From the NCBI GenBank assembly GCA_048013815.1, contig CM106586.1, forward strand, positions 1,240,001 through 1,304,000: 64,000 nucleotides of DNA, written 5' to 3'. Source of the stretch: Setoptus koraiensis (Eukaryota > Arthropoda). The notes beneath the pieces were generated by a model. It did no database searches, had not been told where the DNA came from, and saw only the letters and a list, made by a program, of their open reading frames with translations. Positions within the stretch are counted from its first letter, which is position 1. Every line of letters starts with the position of its first letter. The position numbers and the translations under genes are program-made. Below, piece by piece: positions 44,937-60,212 of the stretch.

Positions 44937-47900
44937 TTCTATGATATTTATTATTTGTTTGTTTATATCGCTCATGCCCATACCGGCTACAGACTATTGC
45001 TGTTGTTGTTGTTGTTGTCGCAAGCACGTTGTGCCGTCCACGAGCCATGGGTGCCCTAACGAGGCCAATCGTGACTGCTGGCACAATGGGCAAATTCAGG
45101 CGAGCTGCTGTTGCTGTTGTTGCGTCGTCGACAGTGCCTCACAAACAATGCACTTCACTGAATAAGGCGACCAACGGTAGCCGGCGATGATACTCATACA
45201 GACGTGGCCAGCATAAATCACGTTATAGACGTTGTAGCTGCCACTGATTTATTGCAACAGGCCACTGAGCTGATGCAAAAATGTTGAACACATTCAAGAG
45301 TCCATTGCGCGGCACTGTTGACCGTGCACAGGTAAGTTGGCTCACATTACTCACTCACATATTGTCCGTGGTGGCGCTTCTTGCAGTGTGCGTCTACCTG
45401 TTGGCTTGTCTTCATGCTTGAAATGATTCCAGAAGCCAACAACTGAATGGATCTCGAACGGCATCGTTGCCGTGTCTGCCCCATCTGATGGCCAGCAAAT
45501 CTCTGTACATGCACAGTATATCCGCACTATATCCGCGCTATATCCTCAGTATATGTGCAGGCTGCAGCAGATGCAGCCTAGGCAGCATGTTGTATTTTGG
45601 CAGTAGTGGAGTGCGCGTGGAACTTGCACCGAACAGCGTGATTGCGCAAAAAGGCGAATGGTCGCCACTCGCGAATAATCATCGAGCATCAGCTACCAGA
45701 AACTGCTCAGGTGTGACCGTTATTTATGTATATCATGCTATCTGCCTATCGCTGCCTACAGGCGAGTGCATGCTCAGTAGATAGAGATTGCACAGTATTA
45801 TACTGACGCGTTGTGTAATATTATCTAATTAAAGACACATCAAGTGTGTATAATAATAAGTGTGTAATGTCAATTATGCCAGATCTTGCATAATTATGTC
45901 ACTGGGCAGCGTTTATGGTCTGCACTCGGCCGCTCTGTTTGCGCGCTGCAAGTGCCATAAAACTGCAGCTACAACTGTCAGTTAATCTGTTGGCTATCGG
46001 CGTCGTTCAACAGGTAGGCTCACAGTATGCCTGCCATTGTCAGTGTTTTGTTGGGCCAAAATAACACTGCCAGCCGGCAACACGTTAGCTGGCAACAAGC
46101 AACCGATATGAAAAAAAAAGCATCGAAATCGGGAACGTGATGCAAACGTTGCGACAACAACAGCCAGTTGTTTGCATTTCGGCCAGAAGCGGGGCAACAA
46201 GAAGAAATTATCGCGCGTCATTGTTGCGCAATTGGCTGGCATTAACTGAGAGTCGCTCACAAGTTTCACCTATGACTTGTGAGACAGACCCTTGAGTTTC
46301 GAAACTTTTAAATGTTTTCTATCGATAATACTCGTGTCAGTGCTACTGTTGCGCTGAACGCGACTGGCAACACTGGCAGTGATGGCACCAGGTAAATAGC
46401 TAAATTGGACACCCCAATGCCTAAGGCCAGTGAACGTGGTCAGTTTGTCGGCTTCTGTTTGTTGGGCGCACAAAGGTTGCGAATAATCGACGAGAAATCG
46501 CTAACTAACGCATTGCCCAACACTTAAATCTGTTCGTCTGTCAAACAATTAGATTACACCCATCGACTCAATCAATCATCGTTTTTTTAAAGGTTACATC
46601 ATCTCGTCGTTTGCATTATCATTTGCACAATCATTACGTTAGGTTACATCATTATTACACAACACTGTCTATCAACTATAGAGCACAACAACAACAACAA
46701 CAGTGAGAGAGCGCGATTGTGTGTGATATCACAATTCATTTTGCCATTTGCATCGATTGCGCACACTATGATGGATTGCTAATGCAACAATATAAAATAT
46801 CCATTGTTGCATAATGGTGTTGTTAGGTCTAGCTTGCGTTGCTTGCAATGGTGACTCACTATTAGAGAGTGTGTCGACAGTAAATATTGTGCTCGATGTG
46901 AGTATCTCGCATTCTTTTTGCAATGATACAATCAATGGCTCGCTCCACTCAAATCCAGCCTGTCTGTGCGAGCTTGTTAGTGGATGTCGAGATTTCGCCC
47001 ATTTTAATCATTTTTCTCATTTTGCCAACGAGTGCCGGCAAACGAGCGAAATAAGGAACGAACGTCGAGAAATCAAAGGTGCTATCACAACGATTGTTGG
47101 AATTGTTTGATTGTAGCAGTCGTTGCGAGCAGCCATTCAAAGAAAGTAGCTGAAGTGCGCCAAAAGAATCAATTCGATTGCTATCCGATTGCTATGACTT
47201 GTACGCAGCTCATAATGTGTCTAATGATGCAATTCAATGAGATTAACATTGCGAGTTTGGTTTGAGTTTAATATGGTCGCGAGTAACAATTGTTTCGCAT
47301 GAGTAAGCGACTAGAGCGCGGTAATTACTTGCAGTGTCTATCAACTTGATGGTATCAAGTGGCCAGTGGCATCGTTATTGGCATTGTTGTCCAATAGTGT
47401 TCGCGTGCTACTATCGCTACTATCCGACTGTTTATATACGGATGTAACCGTAACTAATCATTGCATCCGAGCCGACGACTTGATTCGATTTGGTCTAATT
47501 TGATTTGAGAATGATCTCTGATTTGCGGCACACACACACACACTCAATGTCACATCATGTAACGCGTTGTTGTTTGCTCGCAAATGACCAAGTCGCTGGT
47601 CAGTGGCCATTGTCTGTGTGTGTGTGTGTCGGCGATTGACAGCGACGTCAAAAAGAAGCGCCGACTTCTCTGAGACACAAATGACACTTTTGATTTTGAT
47701 CGCTCACGTGAGCACTGTCGTTGTTGTTGTTTGTGCCATTCGCAAGGTACCATCGAGAAATTATTGTGGCAGCCAGCAAATAACTGTCAGACGATGATAT
47801 TGGTCTGGTTGTTGTTTGGGGGCATGAATGCGGTCGGAGCCACACACACACACACACATACACACGGCCATCGATGCGCTTCGAAAGTTCATAATTACTA

Positions 47901-50900
47901 AAAGTGTCGCCACCTAGACACACCAGTGGGCACATTCGATCGGATGGCCACACAACCGTTGAACGACAACAATGAACAACAACCAACAACGACGACGACG
48001 ACAACAACGACAGCCAACAGCAACAATGACCGGCCTACAACGACCACACAAATCAATTGAGCCAATGGGGCCACACACAAACACTGTTACAAGTTGTGCA
48101 GTTGGTGGGTCGTGCAAAAATAAAAACACAGCTCACCTGGGCAGCGTCAATCAAATAAACACTGGCAGCACATTGGGCAATTGGGCACGCACTTACATTG
48201 TAATTAGTGGCACGTACACTGACAGTTAATTATAATTTGTCAATGTTTACGACACACGTTCGTCAAAAGTGACAATTGAGCGAGTTAAAAACATTGCTCA
48301 CATTTGATTGCTACCGCGACATTGCTCACTGTGCCCTTGTGATACCGTTATACTGGTCACAAATACTAGCCACTGGCTCATGCAATGCAGTGCTAGTGAG
48401 CAGTTGTGAGCCGACAAATCAACAATTTGTTGCCACGTACAATCTGTGCCTGCTACTTGTACGCGGCAACAAACTGTCCAGTGGTCAGTACTAATTAGAA
48501 TATTATTGCTTGCATTATTAGAACATGTGCCGTTGAACACAAACAACAGTCACGCTCGGATTGGTGCCCCTTGTGCGTACGTGCTGTTTGCTTGCCGATG
48601 GCCAGTGTTTGGCCTCACGGTGACAAGCGTCGATTGGCGAGCTTGTTTGGGCAGCTCGTAGCTTGAGGTGGTTCAATTATGAGCGGCCAACGCGTGTATT
48701 GGCCCATGCATAATTGAAGAGACAAAAATTGATTATTTGTGCCATGGAGCGTGTGAATTGTGGCCATCGTTACACATTTACATGTATTACGTACATGCCT
48801 ACATTATCCTATATGCACACACAATGATCACGAATCGACTACTTCCGATTGTGATGCTAGCGAGCGCCCTCTTGCGTGCAGGTATATTGAGAGTGATGGA
48901 GACTAGATTAGAAATGGTTTTAATCGCGACAATTGATACAATTGTATTACTGGCAGTGGCGGCAGTTCATTCATAACACGCTCAGGTCGTGTTGTGAGTC
49001 TCGTTATGTTGGGTCTCGTTAGGTGCGCTGCGTCGAAGAAAAAATAAAGTTCTCACGATGCCCGAACCGTTTGATCGAATCACAGCACAACGGCAACAAC
49101 AGCACCAACAACAACAACAGCAACAGCAACAGCAGCAACAAATATAGATAAGGTTCCTGTTGTCGTGTGTTGGTTGTGCGGATATTTCCACTGGGCTCCG
49201 TTGTGTTCATTTGCAGTTGTGCTCGTATGCAATTGTGCTCGTATGCAGTTGCGTTCGTATGGTGTTGTGTTTGTATACAGTTGTGTTTGTACATAGTCGA
49301 TGGTAATTGCTGCGATCATCATTGCGAGTGCACGTGATGTGCTTGTGTTTTTTCGCGAGAGGAAGTTGTCAGACGAGAGTAGATAAGTCACTCTCACAAG
49401 TGCCACTTATTTATGCCCACCAGTAGGCAATCATTCATCATTGTTAGCCGGCAGTGAGTGCGGTGCGACAGTGACGGGCTCTCTCTCGCTCGCTCGCAAA
49501 AGGGAAGCAGCTCAACAAAAACAAAACATAGGAACAGTTGTTGGCGCAAACACACACACTTACCTGTGCAACTCAGGTGATACCTGTGTTACACGACAAT
49601 ACCATGCCGGCCATACGAACAAACAAACTAGCAAGAAGTAATGAGAGTACGTGCAATACGTTGTGTATATGCTCGTTCCAATTATTGGCCACTCACTCAT
49701 GTGGAGAATCAATCAAATCACTGCGAAACTGGCGGCGCAACCCAGCGCGATCCGACGCGATCCGACGCGTTCTGGCGCGACCCAAAACGCGGCCCAATTC
49801 CACGACCAATTGATTTACATCACCCATTTCGCTCACACTGCCGCTCACACTGCCGCTCACCTGTGCGCCCGTTCACCTGTGCCCGGCTGGGTTAGCCGTG
49901 ATTTTGTCGTTGTCCCATTCTGATGCTCATTTTGGCCAACTGACCGAAAGTGACCATCGACCACTTTATAATTATAACATACTCTTTGTGTGACACACTC
50001 AAATCTTGAAAGCATCTTTTGACTTGTCTTGGTTGGGTGTGGCTCCCTTTTAGCGATCGTCGTCGTTGTGACGACAATCCCAACTCGTATTATTGTAGTT
50101 TATGACAAAACGGCGAGCGATGATGGATATAATTGTCGTTGTTGCTGTCATTACAACTGGTCGCGTCTTTTGTCTAGCCTAGTGATAATCGCAAATTATT
50201 ACACAACGACTCATGAATGTAAAACATTGCTATTTACGCATTTTCGTGTGTTTGCACACACATTTTGTGCGTTTACACATATTTTGCGCGCTGACAAATT
50301 GCGCCTCTTCATTGTGATCATTTCTCATAGAAATCTCGTCGTAGTAAATAGCGAATCATTGAGTAAATTTATCTCAATTTGTGCTCCTCTCTTTTGCTTG
50401 CTTGTGATGAGAATTGTGATGAGAAGCCCGTTGAATTCATTGCAAGCGAGCGCCGTTTTGAATTGACAGCAGGTGCTTGTCACAATGAATTTTGTAGAGT
50501 TTTTATTCAAGAAATGAGACGCGCAAAAAGCACGACACACAAATGGACGAATGTTGCATAGACTCGACTATGCGAATGGGCTCACAATTGTCAGCCACTA
50601 TGTGGGCCAACTTTTCGGTTGTGTCGCCAATTGTGACTGTTTCTCTGTCGTGTCTGTCTAGTGTCTAGACTCTGTAGTGAGCTTGATCATCTCTCTCGAC
50701 AGCTCGACAATTGTCAATCAGTTCATTTGACAACAATTGATTTAAAGGGCTTAAAATGCGTTTAAGTGAGCAACTGGACCACACTTGTTGTTTGTGTCAT
50801 TGTGTTCACTGGCGTGTGTTGTTTGTTTGCCGACACACACGAATATTCGTGTCGCTTGTTTGTTCATATGGCACAAGCCAACAACCACTATAAACTCTAT

Positions 50901-51700
50901 AGAACATGCCAACAACAACAACGACAGCAACAGCAACAACGACAACCAACAAACTAAAACAGCAACAACAACAAACTAATTAAGAGAATTAGTTTAGAAT
51001 TAGGAGAATCAAGAGAGAATAACTATGATCAACTAGACAGACATGGCACAACGAATAACAAATAGCAAATTATGGATCCGGTCGTCTTATCGTGTTTTAA
51101 ACCTTTATCATCTTGATCATTATTATTGTTGCCACAAGCAGTGTTATTACCATCATCATTATTATCATTAGGGTGTGTGTCTTTTAACCAGTAACCAGTA
51201 ACCAGTGACCAGCAACCAGCAATAACAGCATATGCCAAGCGGCCACTAATTAGCACTAGTCAGAGTGTCATTTAATTGTAATTTTTTGTGTTTATATTTC
51301 TATTTTTTCTCTCTCATAAACTGTCAGCACATTGATGCTCATCCTGAACTGGCGATCATAATTAGTGTATAATAGTATTTGTTTGTCTGGCCTCTCTATG
51401 TTTGTGTGCCCGTCCTTTGTGTCCTCGTGAATGACGTACGTGAATATATTTTATATTTTAATTTATATAAACTCATGTCGTCTGGTCTCGTTAACCCATG
51501 TCGTTCAGTCATATTAACTTTCGCTCGCTCCCTCTCCCTCTCTGTTGTCCTGTTTTTCTCTCCCTACAATCGGCAAGCTATCGGCAAGCTATCGGCAAGT
51601 TTGCGAGCGCGAATCCAACAAGAACAAGAATAATCAGACACGAATTATGCTGATTGTTGCCATTGCAGATATCGGCATTGCCTTCATGTGCCTCTTGTGT

Positions 51701-52582
51701 CTATTGTTTGTTGCCATAGTACTGACGCTTGTGATTAGTGTCGGGCTTGTAGAAATAATACTTCATTATGGCCAGTTGATCCTGTTCGGAGAGGCCATCG
51801 GCGATGCCCAACGGACTGGCCAGTGAATTCTCTAAAACCGCCAAGTAATCGGGCACCAATTCGCCAACATCCAACTGCTGCTGCTGATAGTTGCGCTTGC
51901 CAAATCTTGGAGGAAGTCGCATGGAAACTGGAGCATTTCTAATGGTCTTGTGACCGCTGGTCACAAGTGCGCCGTCCATTATAAAAGAGCCAATGTCTCT
52001 GCCTAGATAATTTCTAGCCGAATGATGATGATTATTGGAATTGGTGATATAGTTGTTGCTGTTTGGCGAGCTCATATGACCCACCGCTCGTCTGATCGCC
52101 TGTTTCCATAAGCCTATATTGTCTTGCTGAGCTGGGTCTTGTCTCAGGGCCGCTTGCAAAACTGCTGCACCTGTTTCGTCATCGTTATCGCTGGTATCGC
52201 TGCTTAATGATGACGATGATCTAGTTTCGTCATTTTGTTGTTGTTGTTGCTTGTTGTTGTTGTTGTTGTTGCTGTTGACCAATTGTTGCAAATCGTTCAA
52301 GTTGTCTGATGCCGACGATGTGAGCTGTGAGCTGTCCTTTGAATAAGCATTTGTTGACAGTATTAATGAATTAAACTGAACAATGACAGCCACAACCACT
52401 AATGATATTATCAAATGACTTGCCTTGAATTTAATCTTGTTTTTGTTGTTGTTGCTGTTGTTGTTGTTGCCGTTGTTGTTGGTGGCATTAATTGATGTGC
52501 TCATGCTACTGACATTATCAAAAGTCGTCAGTAGTTCTGATACCAAGAATGATACTTCTTTTCGTTCACTTGAGTTTGTCAT
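51701..52582 (-). CDS. RFamide-type neuropeptide precursor (possibly sNPF-like)
   Basis: 293 aa from the ATG at 52582 (M28 is an alternative start). A hydrophobic core at about 56-75 (HLIISLVVVAVIVQFNSLIL) would serve as a signal sequence, but it is preceded by about 50 polar, Asn-rich residues. Acidic and Asn/Gln spacers follow. Near the C-terminus is a single candidate peptide, NAPVSMRLPPRF-G-KR (about 216-230): Gly amide donor plus dibasic KR cleavage on the right, a single Arg on the left. The product would be an amidated ..MRLPPRFamide. Arthropod sNPF peptides often end (P)SMRLRFamide, so this may be a modified relative. FMRFamide-like or a divergent allatotropin are alternatives. A second KR near the C-terminus would release QYYGNKQ. 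Precursor type is likely, exact family is not. Confidence 0.55.
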   Translation of the reverse strand: MTNSSERKEVSFLVSELLTTFDNVSSMSTSINATNNNGNNNNSNNNKNKIKFKASHLIISLVVVAVIVQFNSLILSTNAYSKDSSQLTSSASDNLNDLQQLVNSNNNNNNKQQQQQNDETRSSSSLSSDTSDNDDETGAAVLQAALRQDPAQQDNIGLWKQAIRRAVGHMSSPNSNNYITNSNNHHHSARNYLGRDIGSFIMDGALVTSGHKTIRNAPVSMRLPPRFGKRNYQQQQLDVGELVPDYLAVLENSLASPLGIADGLSEQDQLAIMKYYFYKPDTNHKRQYYGNKQ

Positions 52583-54529
52583 CTTGCTAACCTGTGTCCA
52601 GTATATTGTATATACTGTATTATACTGTTGTAGATAGACTGACACTGACTGACTGTAGCCGTATGGTAAGTTGTTGTGTTGTTGTGTTAAAAGTGTCACT
52701 TACTTTTATACTGGCCTCATTATTTGTTTGTGTCTGTGTTTATGTGTTTATGTGTTATCCAACCAGCTTAGTGGGCTCAAGTGAACGCAAACGCCAGATT
52801 ATGAGACTAAGATAGAGTGCGATAAAACAATTCTAAAAAGCAACTTGTCTGCTGCCATCGGGGGCCAGGTATTGGTATTTATTGTATTGTCAAGTGCTTG
52901 TATATCCAGTAGCGAGTAGCCTCAGTGCTATGCGATGATGATGATGATGAGGATGACGTAACAGTCACTATGTAGGCACTATAAGCGACAAAAAACACGC
53001 ACCAGTCAATGAGCCTATTGTGTTGGTTGGAGTATTGAGACTAGGCAGAGAGCCCTTTGATTGACAATTGATCATTTGACAGGTCGCTGCAGGTTGAAGT
53101 CACTAGAGTCGCAAGTGTCGCTAGTGTCGCTAGTGTCGCCAGTGTTGCAAATGTCGCTAGTGCCTCTAGTGTCACAGTTGCGCAACGCAGTTAGCTGAGT
53201 GAGCTTGTTGATGATGGGCCACAAATGAGCTCTGTGAGGCCCTCGCCAATAGATACTTAACCAGAGCATACAAACAAACAAAAAGGTAACAAACAGAAAC
53301 GTGTCATTAAATTGTGTGCAAATAGCGCGACACAACATTAGTTGGCGGACAGACGGGCGGACAGACGGACAGATAGTTGTATTAATATTACATATTGGCA
53401 ATGTTAAAGAGATCAAAATTATATCCAAGTGGCTGCTGGTCGCTGGTTTGCTGGTCGCTGGTTTTGCTAGTTGCTGGTTCGTTTGTTTATTAGTTGCTGG
53501 TGCACTTACTCAGCCAGGCTTAGTGTGTATTTTATAAATAAAGCATCATTACAAATAAATAAATCGACTGACAAGCCTCCGTGTGGGCGGATAGTAGTAG
53601 TGGGTTGTGGTAGCTTCACAACTAAAAACAATTGAATTCCCCAGGACACTTGTTTAGCTATTAGTTAGCTAACTAAACAGCAGCTAACCAGCACACCAAC
53701 AGCACCACCTAAATCAGCCTATAAACTAAACCATCCATCTATGTACAGATAAAAATACATATAAACTGGCCATACTCATCTGGGTATAATAAAGCCATCA
53801 CCAATAGATGATTTTATTGTTCACAGGTAAACTGGAAAAGGGCATTAGTTGGCGATTGTGTGCGTGTGTCTCTCTCTCTCTCTCTCTCCCTCGGCCCACC
53901 AACCAGCCTACTAATGACAGCTAAATTGTCAACTGCACAACAACAACCACACTGGCTCAATTCTTCTTGCTCGTGCTGATCTTGCATCATTAATCATTGG
54001 CCACGTTGTTACTTTTTGTCTGTGTCGTCAGATATGACCGTTTTGTCAATTGTTTTTCAATTGTCAATTGTCGCCACGTCGCTTTCATACTGTCTCTACT
54101 ATCACGACGTGAGATGGCGTCAGTTCCAACTGGCACCATCCACATATTTGAGTATACCATCATATGCATACATGTATATTTTCGTTCATCACCATATCCG
54201 TTTCTATACATCCGTTACTATATATCCGTTTCTACGTATATATACGTATATATAAGTATATTATACGTATACATCAGTGAGTCAGTATGCGCCGCGTGTG
54301 CAAACAAACCACTACAAAACAGCCACACATACGACGCTTGTTCATGTACATATGAATACCGTTATAAATGATAATTGTCTTGCGAAAATCGTCGGCGACA
54401 AACAACTGTGGACAGGGATGATAATGATGATGGCACAAAGTGAAGACAGAGTTCATTTGCAGCAGCTCGATGCCAGTTGTACACGAGTTCATTAAACTGC
54501 TCTAGTTCCTTATCTTCGCTCACTAATAA
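52583..54529. other. Noncoding spacer
   Basis: About 1.9 kb with no gene seen. It contains a (CT)n run at 53869-53888, short tandem GTCGCTAGT-type repeats at about 53113-53163 and GGCGGACAGACG-type repeats near 53344-53372. Confidence 0.5.
53869..53888. repeat. (CT)n microsatellite
   Basis: Pure CT dinucleotide run. Confidence 0.9.
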
Positions 54530-55506
54530 CTACTCTTGATATATCTTTGAGCGGCCATTGGAATAGCCGCTCAAAAGTACTGGCGAATTGCCCGACGGCC
54601 CGTGCGCCAGATAAAATCGCACAAAAGAACCAATCGCATTCAATAATGGAATAGTGAGCAGCAACTCGATCATCATGATCGTCATGACCCTAGAAACTGT
54701 GGACCAAAGAAACCAACACCAATCGATTGACCACACGCGCGCTTGACCACATGATGGCAAATAGACAAATAGCTTCTTCTCCGTTAGTTCAGATATTTTA
54801 CACAATTTATTCGCGCCGGCTACCAATGCTACTGAAAGAAAAGGGCAAAACTCAATAATAATAGCATTCTATGCACTGAAATACAAAGAGAAAGTGAAAT
54901 ATTTTCTTCTCTGTTGCGGTTGCGGTTGCAGTGGCCGTTGTAGCTGCTGTTGCTGGCATGATGATCAGAGTGAAGGGTAATTTGACAGGTAAAGAACGAC
55001 GACAGGTAACGCAGTCGAACACAACGCCGCAGACGTGCCACTATGTCGTGCTTATCACTAATGATGGTGCTGCTGTTTCTGTTAATGTTGTTCCCTCTAT
55101 CCCTTTGCCGGTCAAGTGGCGCTGCGTTGGTGCCCTCAGACTCTGTAATATCCATTATAAATTACTATACGCACAAAAAAGTTTTGTACATCTAACGGCA
55201 TGTCGTCGGCTTTATCCTTTCGCCATCCTCACGCGCACTAAATTATACCTGTATCTCACTAGTACCTCTCTCTACCTCTGATAAATTCATGATCGGAACA
55301 CAAAATCTTTCATCGTTTCGCAAAATGAATTCCCAATTCTCAATATTCGTGGCCACAATCAAGACTCCTATTACTCATATATAACTCACGAAACCCAGTC
55401 TCAACTGGTAGTCAGGTGGACAGACAAACAGAGAGGCCATCCACTCGTTGACATTTCGGCTTCTTGTGTGGCTCAGTATGTGGAAGACCCCCCACAGACG
55501 GCTCAT
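54530..55506 (-). pseudogene. Tentative claudin/stargazin-like four-pass membrane protein with one in-frame TGA
   Basis: A model of three exons, 55506-55266, 55142-54987 and 54831-54530, closes in phase to 232 codons but has a TGA at codon 44 (55375-55377). The TGA lies in what would be the first membrane span (LGFVSYI-TGA-VIGVLIVATN), where Trp would fit. After it come NIENWEFI, a charged loop with a possible N-glycosylation site (NRNSS), then RLRRCVRLRYLSSFF, two further hydrophobic stretches and the C-terminus SKIYQE. Length and layout resemble PMP22/claudin/VDCC-gamma proteins, but I cannot name a family member and the donors used (gtacta, gtcaaa) are weak. The gene could be alive with different exon limits, or a recent pseudogene, or the TGA could be an assembly error. 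Confidence 0.3.
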
Positions 55507-56482
55507 TATTGGTGAAAGAGGAACGGGTCATAGTTTTGGTGACTTATTGACACTATCAATACTTAACTGCGTTCGTCCACTGTCAAATAGAAACTGTCGT
55601 TTATCAGAATATTTTATAGACACACAACACCCCGACGACAGAGCTCACGGTGAGTTCCACGCTGTGTTAGCACTGTACGGATGAACGAATGTATAAATGT
55701 TGATATCATTATTATCTTTAGGAGCTGCACAGTTGATGCGTTTCGAAACACCAGACACAACTGGCGAAGAACCACGCGAAATATTCAAATGATCAGTTGG
55801 TCCGGAGCTTTGTATCAACCTCAATCTATCAACATGATTAACTGCATTATAGGTACTATAATATAGCCAAAAATATATATGAACAACAAGGGCGCTCTAG
55901 TATTTACATTCTGTTGGCAATAACAAAATAGGCTGACACAAAGATGCAGAGTTTGTATGAATCAATACATTCCATCCTTGTGAGTAGTAAGAGAATCCGT
56001 TTGCTATACACCCTTGGGTAACAGGTAAAATTATTCCCATCTAGATCGACCTCTTGGCTCTCTCAATCTGTATTATATTCTATGTACTATATACAGCACT
56101 TCTGAACATATCATAACATTTGCAAGTTGAGCGAAGGATTAGCTCAGAGATGTCAAAGACAATAAATTGGAGAGGTTTAGTTCCAGGTTTAGTTCTTGAC
56201 CGATCGACACACAGTGGATTGTGAATGTAAAAAAATGCATCTAAGTTGTATTTTATTTTCGGGATTGGGGACCTAAGTGTAGCGGTATCGCAATCAAGTT
56301 CAACAAAGAATTTTATGAGATTTAATTATAATCTCGATGGGACGTATTCTGAAATTTCTCTTTGTTTGGCTATTGCATCTTCTGAAGAAAACACTATCAA
56401 GATAGTTAGATAAATAATTTTAAGAAATAGATAGAATGTTTGGTTGTGATCCTAATTACATAAATAGGTTGAACACCAGTTT
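55507..56482. other. Noncoding spacer
   Basis: About 1 kb, AT-rich, no feature recognised. It is the 3' flank of ZnT6 on its right side. Confidence 0.5.
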
Positions 56483-58537
<2,055 letters not shown>

Positions 58538-59499
58538 ATTCCTAATCCTGAACATAATTATTGTATATGACGTGTTATATATAGCTAAGTTCTAGAAGTA
58601 GTAATAAATAGATTGTCATCAACCTAAAGAAGAAGAATATGAAAGTTGCCGTTTTCGCCTATCACTTGGTCATTTTGTCATTTGATTTTCATTGAGTGCA
58701 ACACTAGAATGAGGGCAATATTACACAATAGAGAATGATAGATCTATCCTATTATCTGCACCATAAATACATTATCCTTCCAAGGGTTAGTTTTTAATCT
58801 CTTAGTTATATATAAATATATTTGCTTGGCAAGATGATGTTTTTGACTTATATCCTAGTGAGCCACGATGTATTGATAGTGAATTGTAAATTGATCAATT
58901 CTTTAAGTAGATTATCCGGCTGTAAACAACGGATCCCGTGTGGTGTCGTGCCAACATTGACGAGTAGTTCAAGTTTATAGAATGGATGATAGTGATAATG
59001 TCATAAGAAATCTTTTGTTTGTTACTCGATAATGCTGTATCAGAATGATGAGTCTTACATTGACGAATAACATGAACATATGATTTTACGAAAAATGTGC
59101 CGCTCTTGAAAATCAGACACCTACTGTGCAGACCGCATCACATTGTGAACGAGTGAAAACAGGTGAGTCGAATGCAACCGTAATCAGATGTTTGTTTATT
59201 TCAATCTTCTAAACAGTCACATCACAAGTCAATGTTAGTATAACCATCATATATCAGGATAAAAATTACATACACGTGGTGATATCTGAATCTTTGTAAT
59301 CTATATCTGTTGTCAACTCTACTCTTCGAATTCTTGTATTAACACATGTTTGAAAAGAGACACACCAGAGGGTTCTAAAACAAGCAACATTATGCAAGAA
59401 TCATAAAACAATTGTCGAAACTTTCGACCGCTGCTAGTTTCTCTGTAACTCAAAAATTTGTCGAGCCGGTTGTGCCCTGGTCTGTCTTGTCGCGTCTTT
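58538..59499. other. ZnT6 5' flank
   Basis: About 1 kb, AT-rich. No coding feature is supported, although a minus-strand open stretch (59319-59420, ..SLFKHVLIQEFEE-stop) might be an exon of the unresolved gene to the right. Confidence 0.4.
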
Positions 59500-60212
59500 T
59501 CATACGGTTTTCGTCTCTCTTTCCATGGACCGGCGCACAAATGTGTAAGCCCTCATCTAAAAGAGAAATGCGAGCCCCTTCCGTTGAAAAATCTCATGGG
59601 TTTTTTTTCTTTCCGTCACTTCGGTAGGGTTCGCTTTGTTACCGAAGTGTCTTGCAAGTGCAACGGAAATATACGGCAAGATACTCCTCTAAGAAAGGAA
59701 GAGATGGAAGAAAGACCAGAAATAGGCGTCAATCAGAGGGTGAGTTTTTCCGTAGCATGAGCCATGACCCATAGAGCACATTGATTCTCAAACGGATAAC
59801 AATAGGAGATAGAGAGGTGAGCTTGGTTTTAAGTCCGCTAGATCTATGACTGCAATGAATAGGCCGAACCACTTGTCAGTTATGTGGAATTCGAGATGTC
59901 GATTGGCCTATCGAATTCCAGAAATGAAAGTCGCTTTGAGTACAACTTTTGATACAACTTGAAGATACTATAAATGCCGCTACTAATCGGTTAGTGCGCG
60001 GGCGTGCGTTGGTAACGTTAGCAAGACGTAGGGCATCAATATAAAGGCCAGGACAATGCCACTGCAACAATGGTATCCAGTTTGACATTAGATTGTTAGA
60101 TTTACAACATGACAGTTTGTTGTACCTGAGATTTTTTGACATTCGAATCGCGCGCTTTGAACAGTGTGTTCACAAAGCATGGATCATTATGACCACAGTG
60201 CATGAGCCATAC
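59500..60212 (-). CDS. Unresolved minus-strand exon chain, 5' end unknown
   Basis: Five candidate exons, 60212-60126, 60061-59959, 59849-59794, 59688-59620 and 59556-59500, join in phase through four GT-AG introns to about 123 codons ending in TGA. The translation includes MHCGHNDPCFVNTLFKARDS, LYIDALRLANVTNARPRTNR, IIDLADLKPSSPLYLLLLS and SILPYISVALARHFGNKANP. These look like ordinary protein with one hydrophobic stretch, but I recognise no family. Donors (gtacaa, gttgta, gtttga, gtgacg) are weak, and an alternative open stretch at 60213-60325 (..YDIMTQQMAFSQFDQHYSIS..) conflicts with the first exon. Treat as a gene suspicion only. Confidence 0.28.
59617..59649. repeat. Inverted repeat, 10-bp arms
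   Basis: CACTTCGGTA (59617-59626) and TACCGAAGTG (59640-59649), 13-nt loop, within the unresolved exon region. Confidence 0.85.

Larger units (their letters stand above)
42322..51700. other. Gene desert upstream of the bHLH gene
   Basis: About 9.4 kb with no convincing coding region on either strand. Features seen are TTG/CTG runs (about 42601-42700), short GT/CA runs (about 43299-43311, 47616-47630, 47842-47858), a TATA-like TATAAACAG at about 43728-43736 and a 15-bp-arm hairpin at 44897-44936. Many open frames are repeat-driven (poly-Cys, poly-Leu, poly-Val) and not believed. It probably contains regulatory elements for the bHLH gene and the neuropeptide gene. Confidence 0.5.

Noticed and set aside
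54931-55281. 116-codon plus-strand frame
   Set aside because: Overlaps the minus-strand exons of the tentative membrane protein and shows no domain. Its apparent donors on the plus strand have no partner exon.
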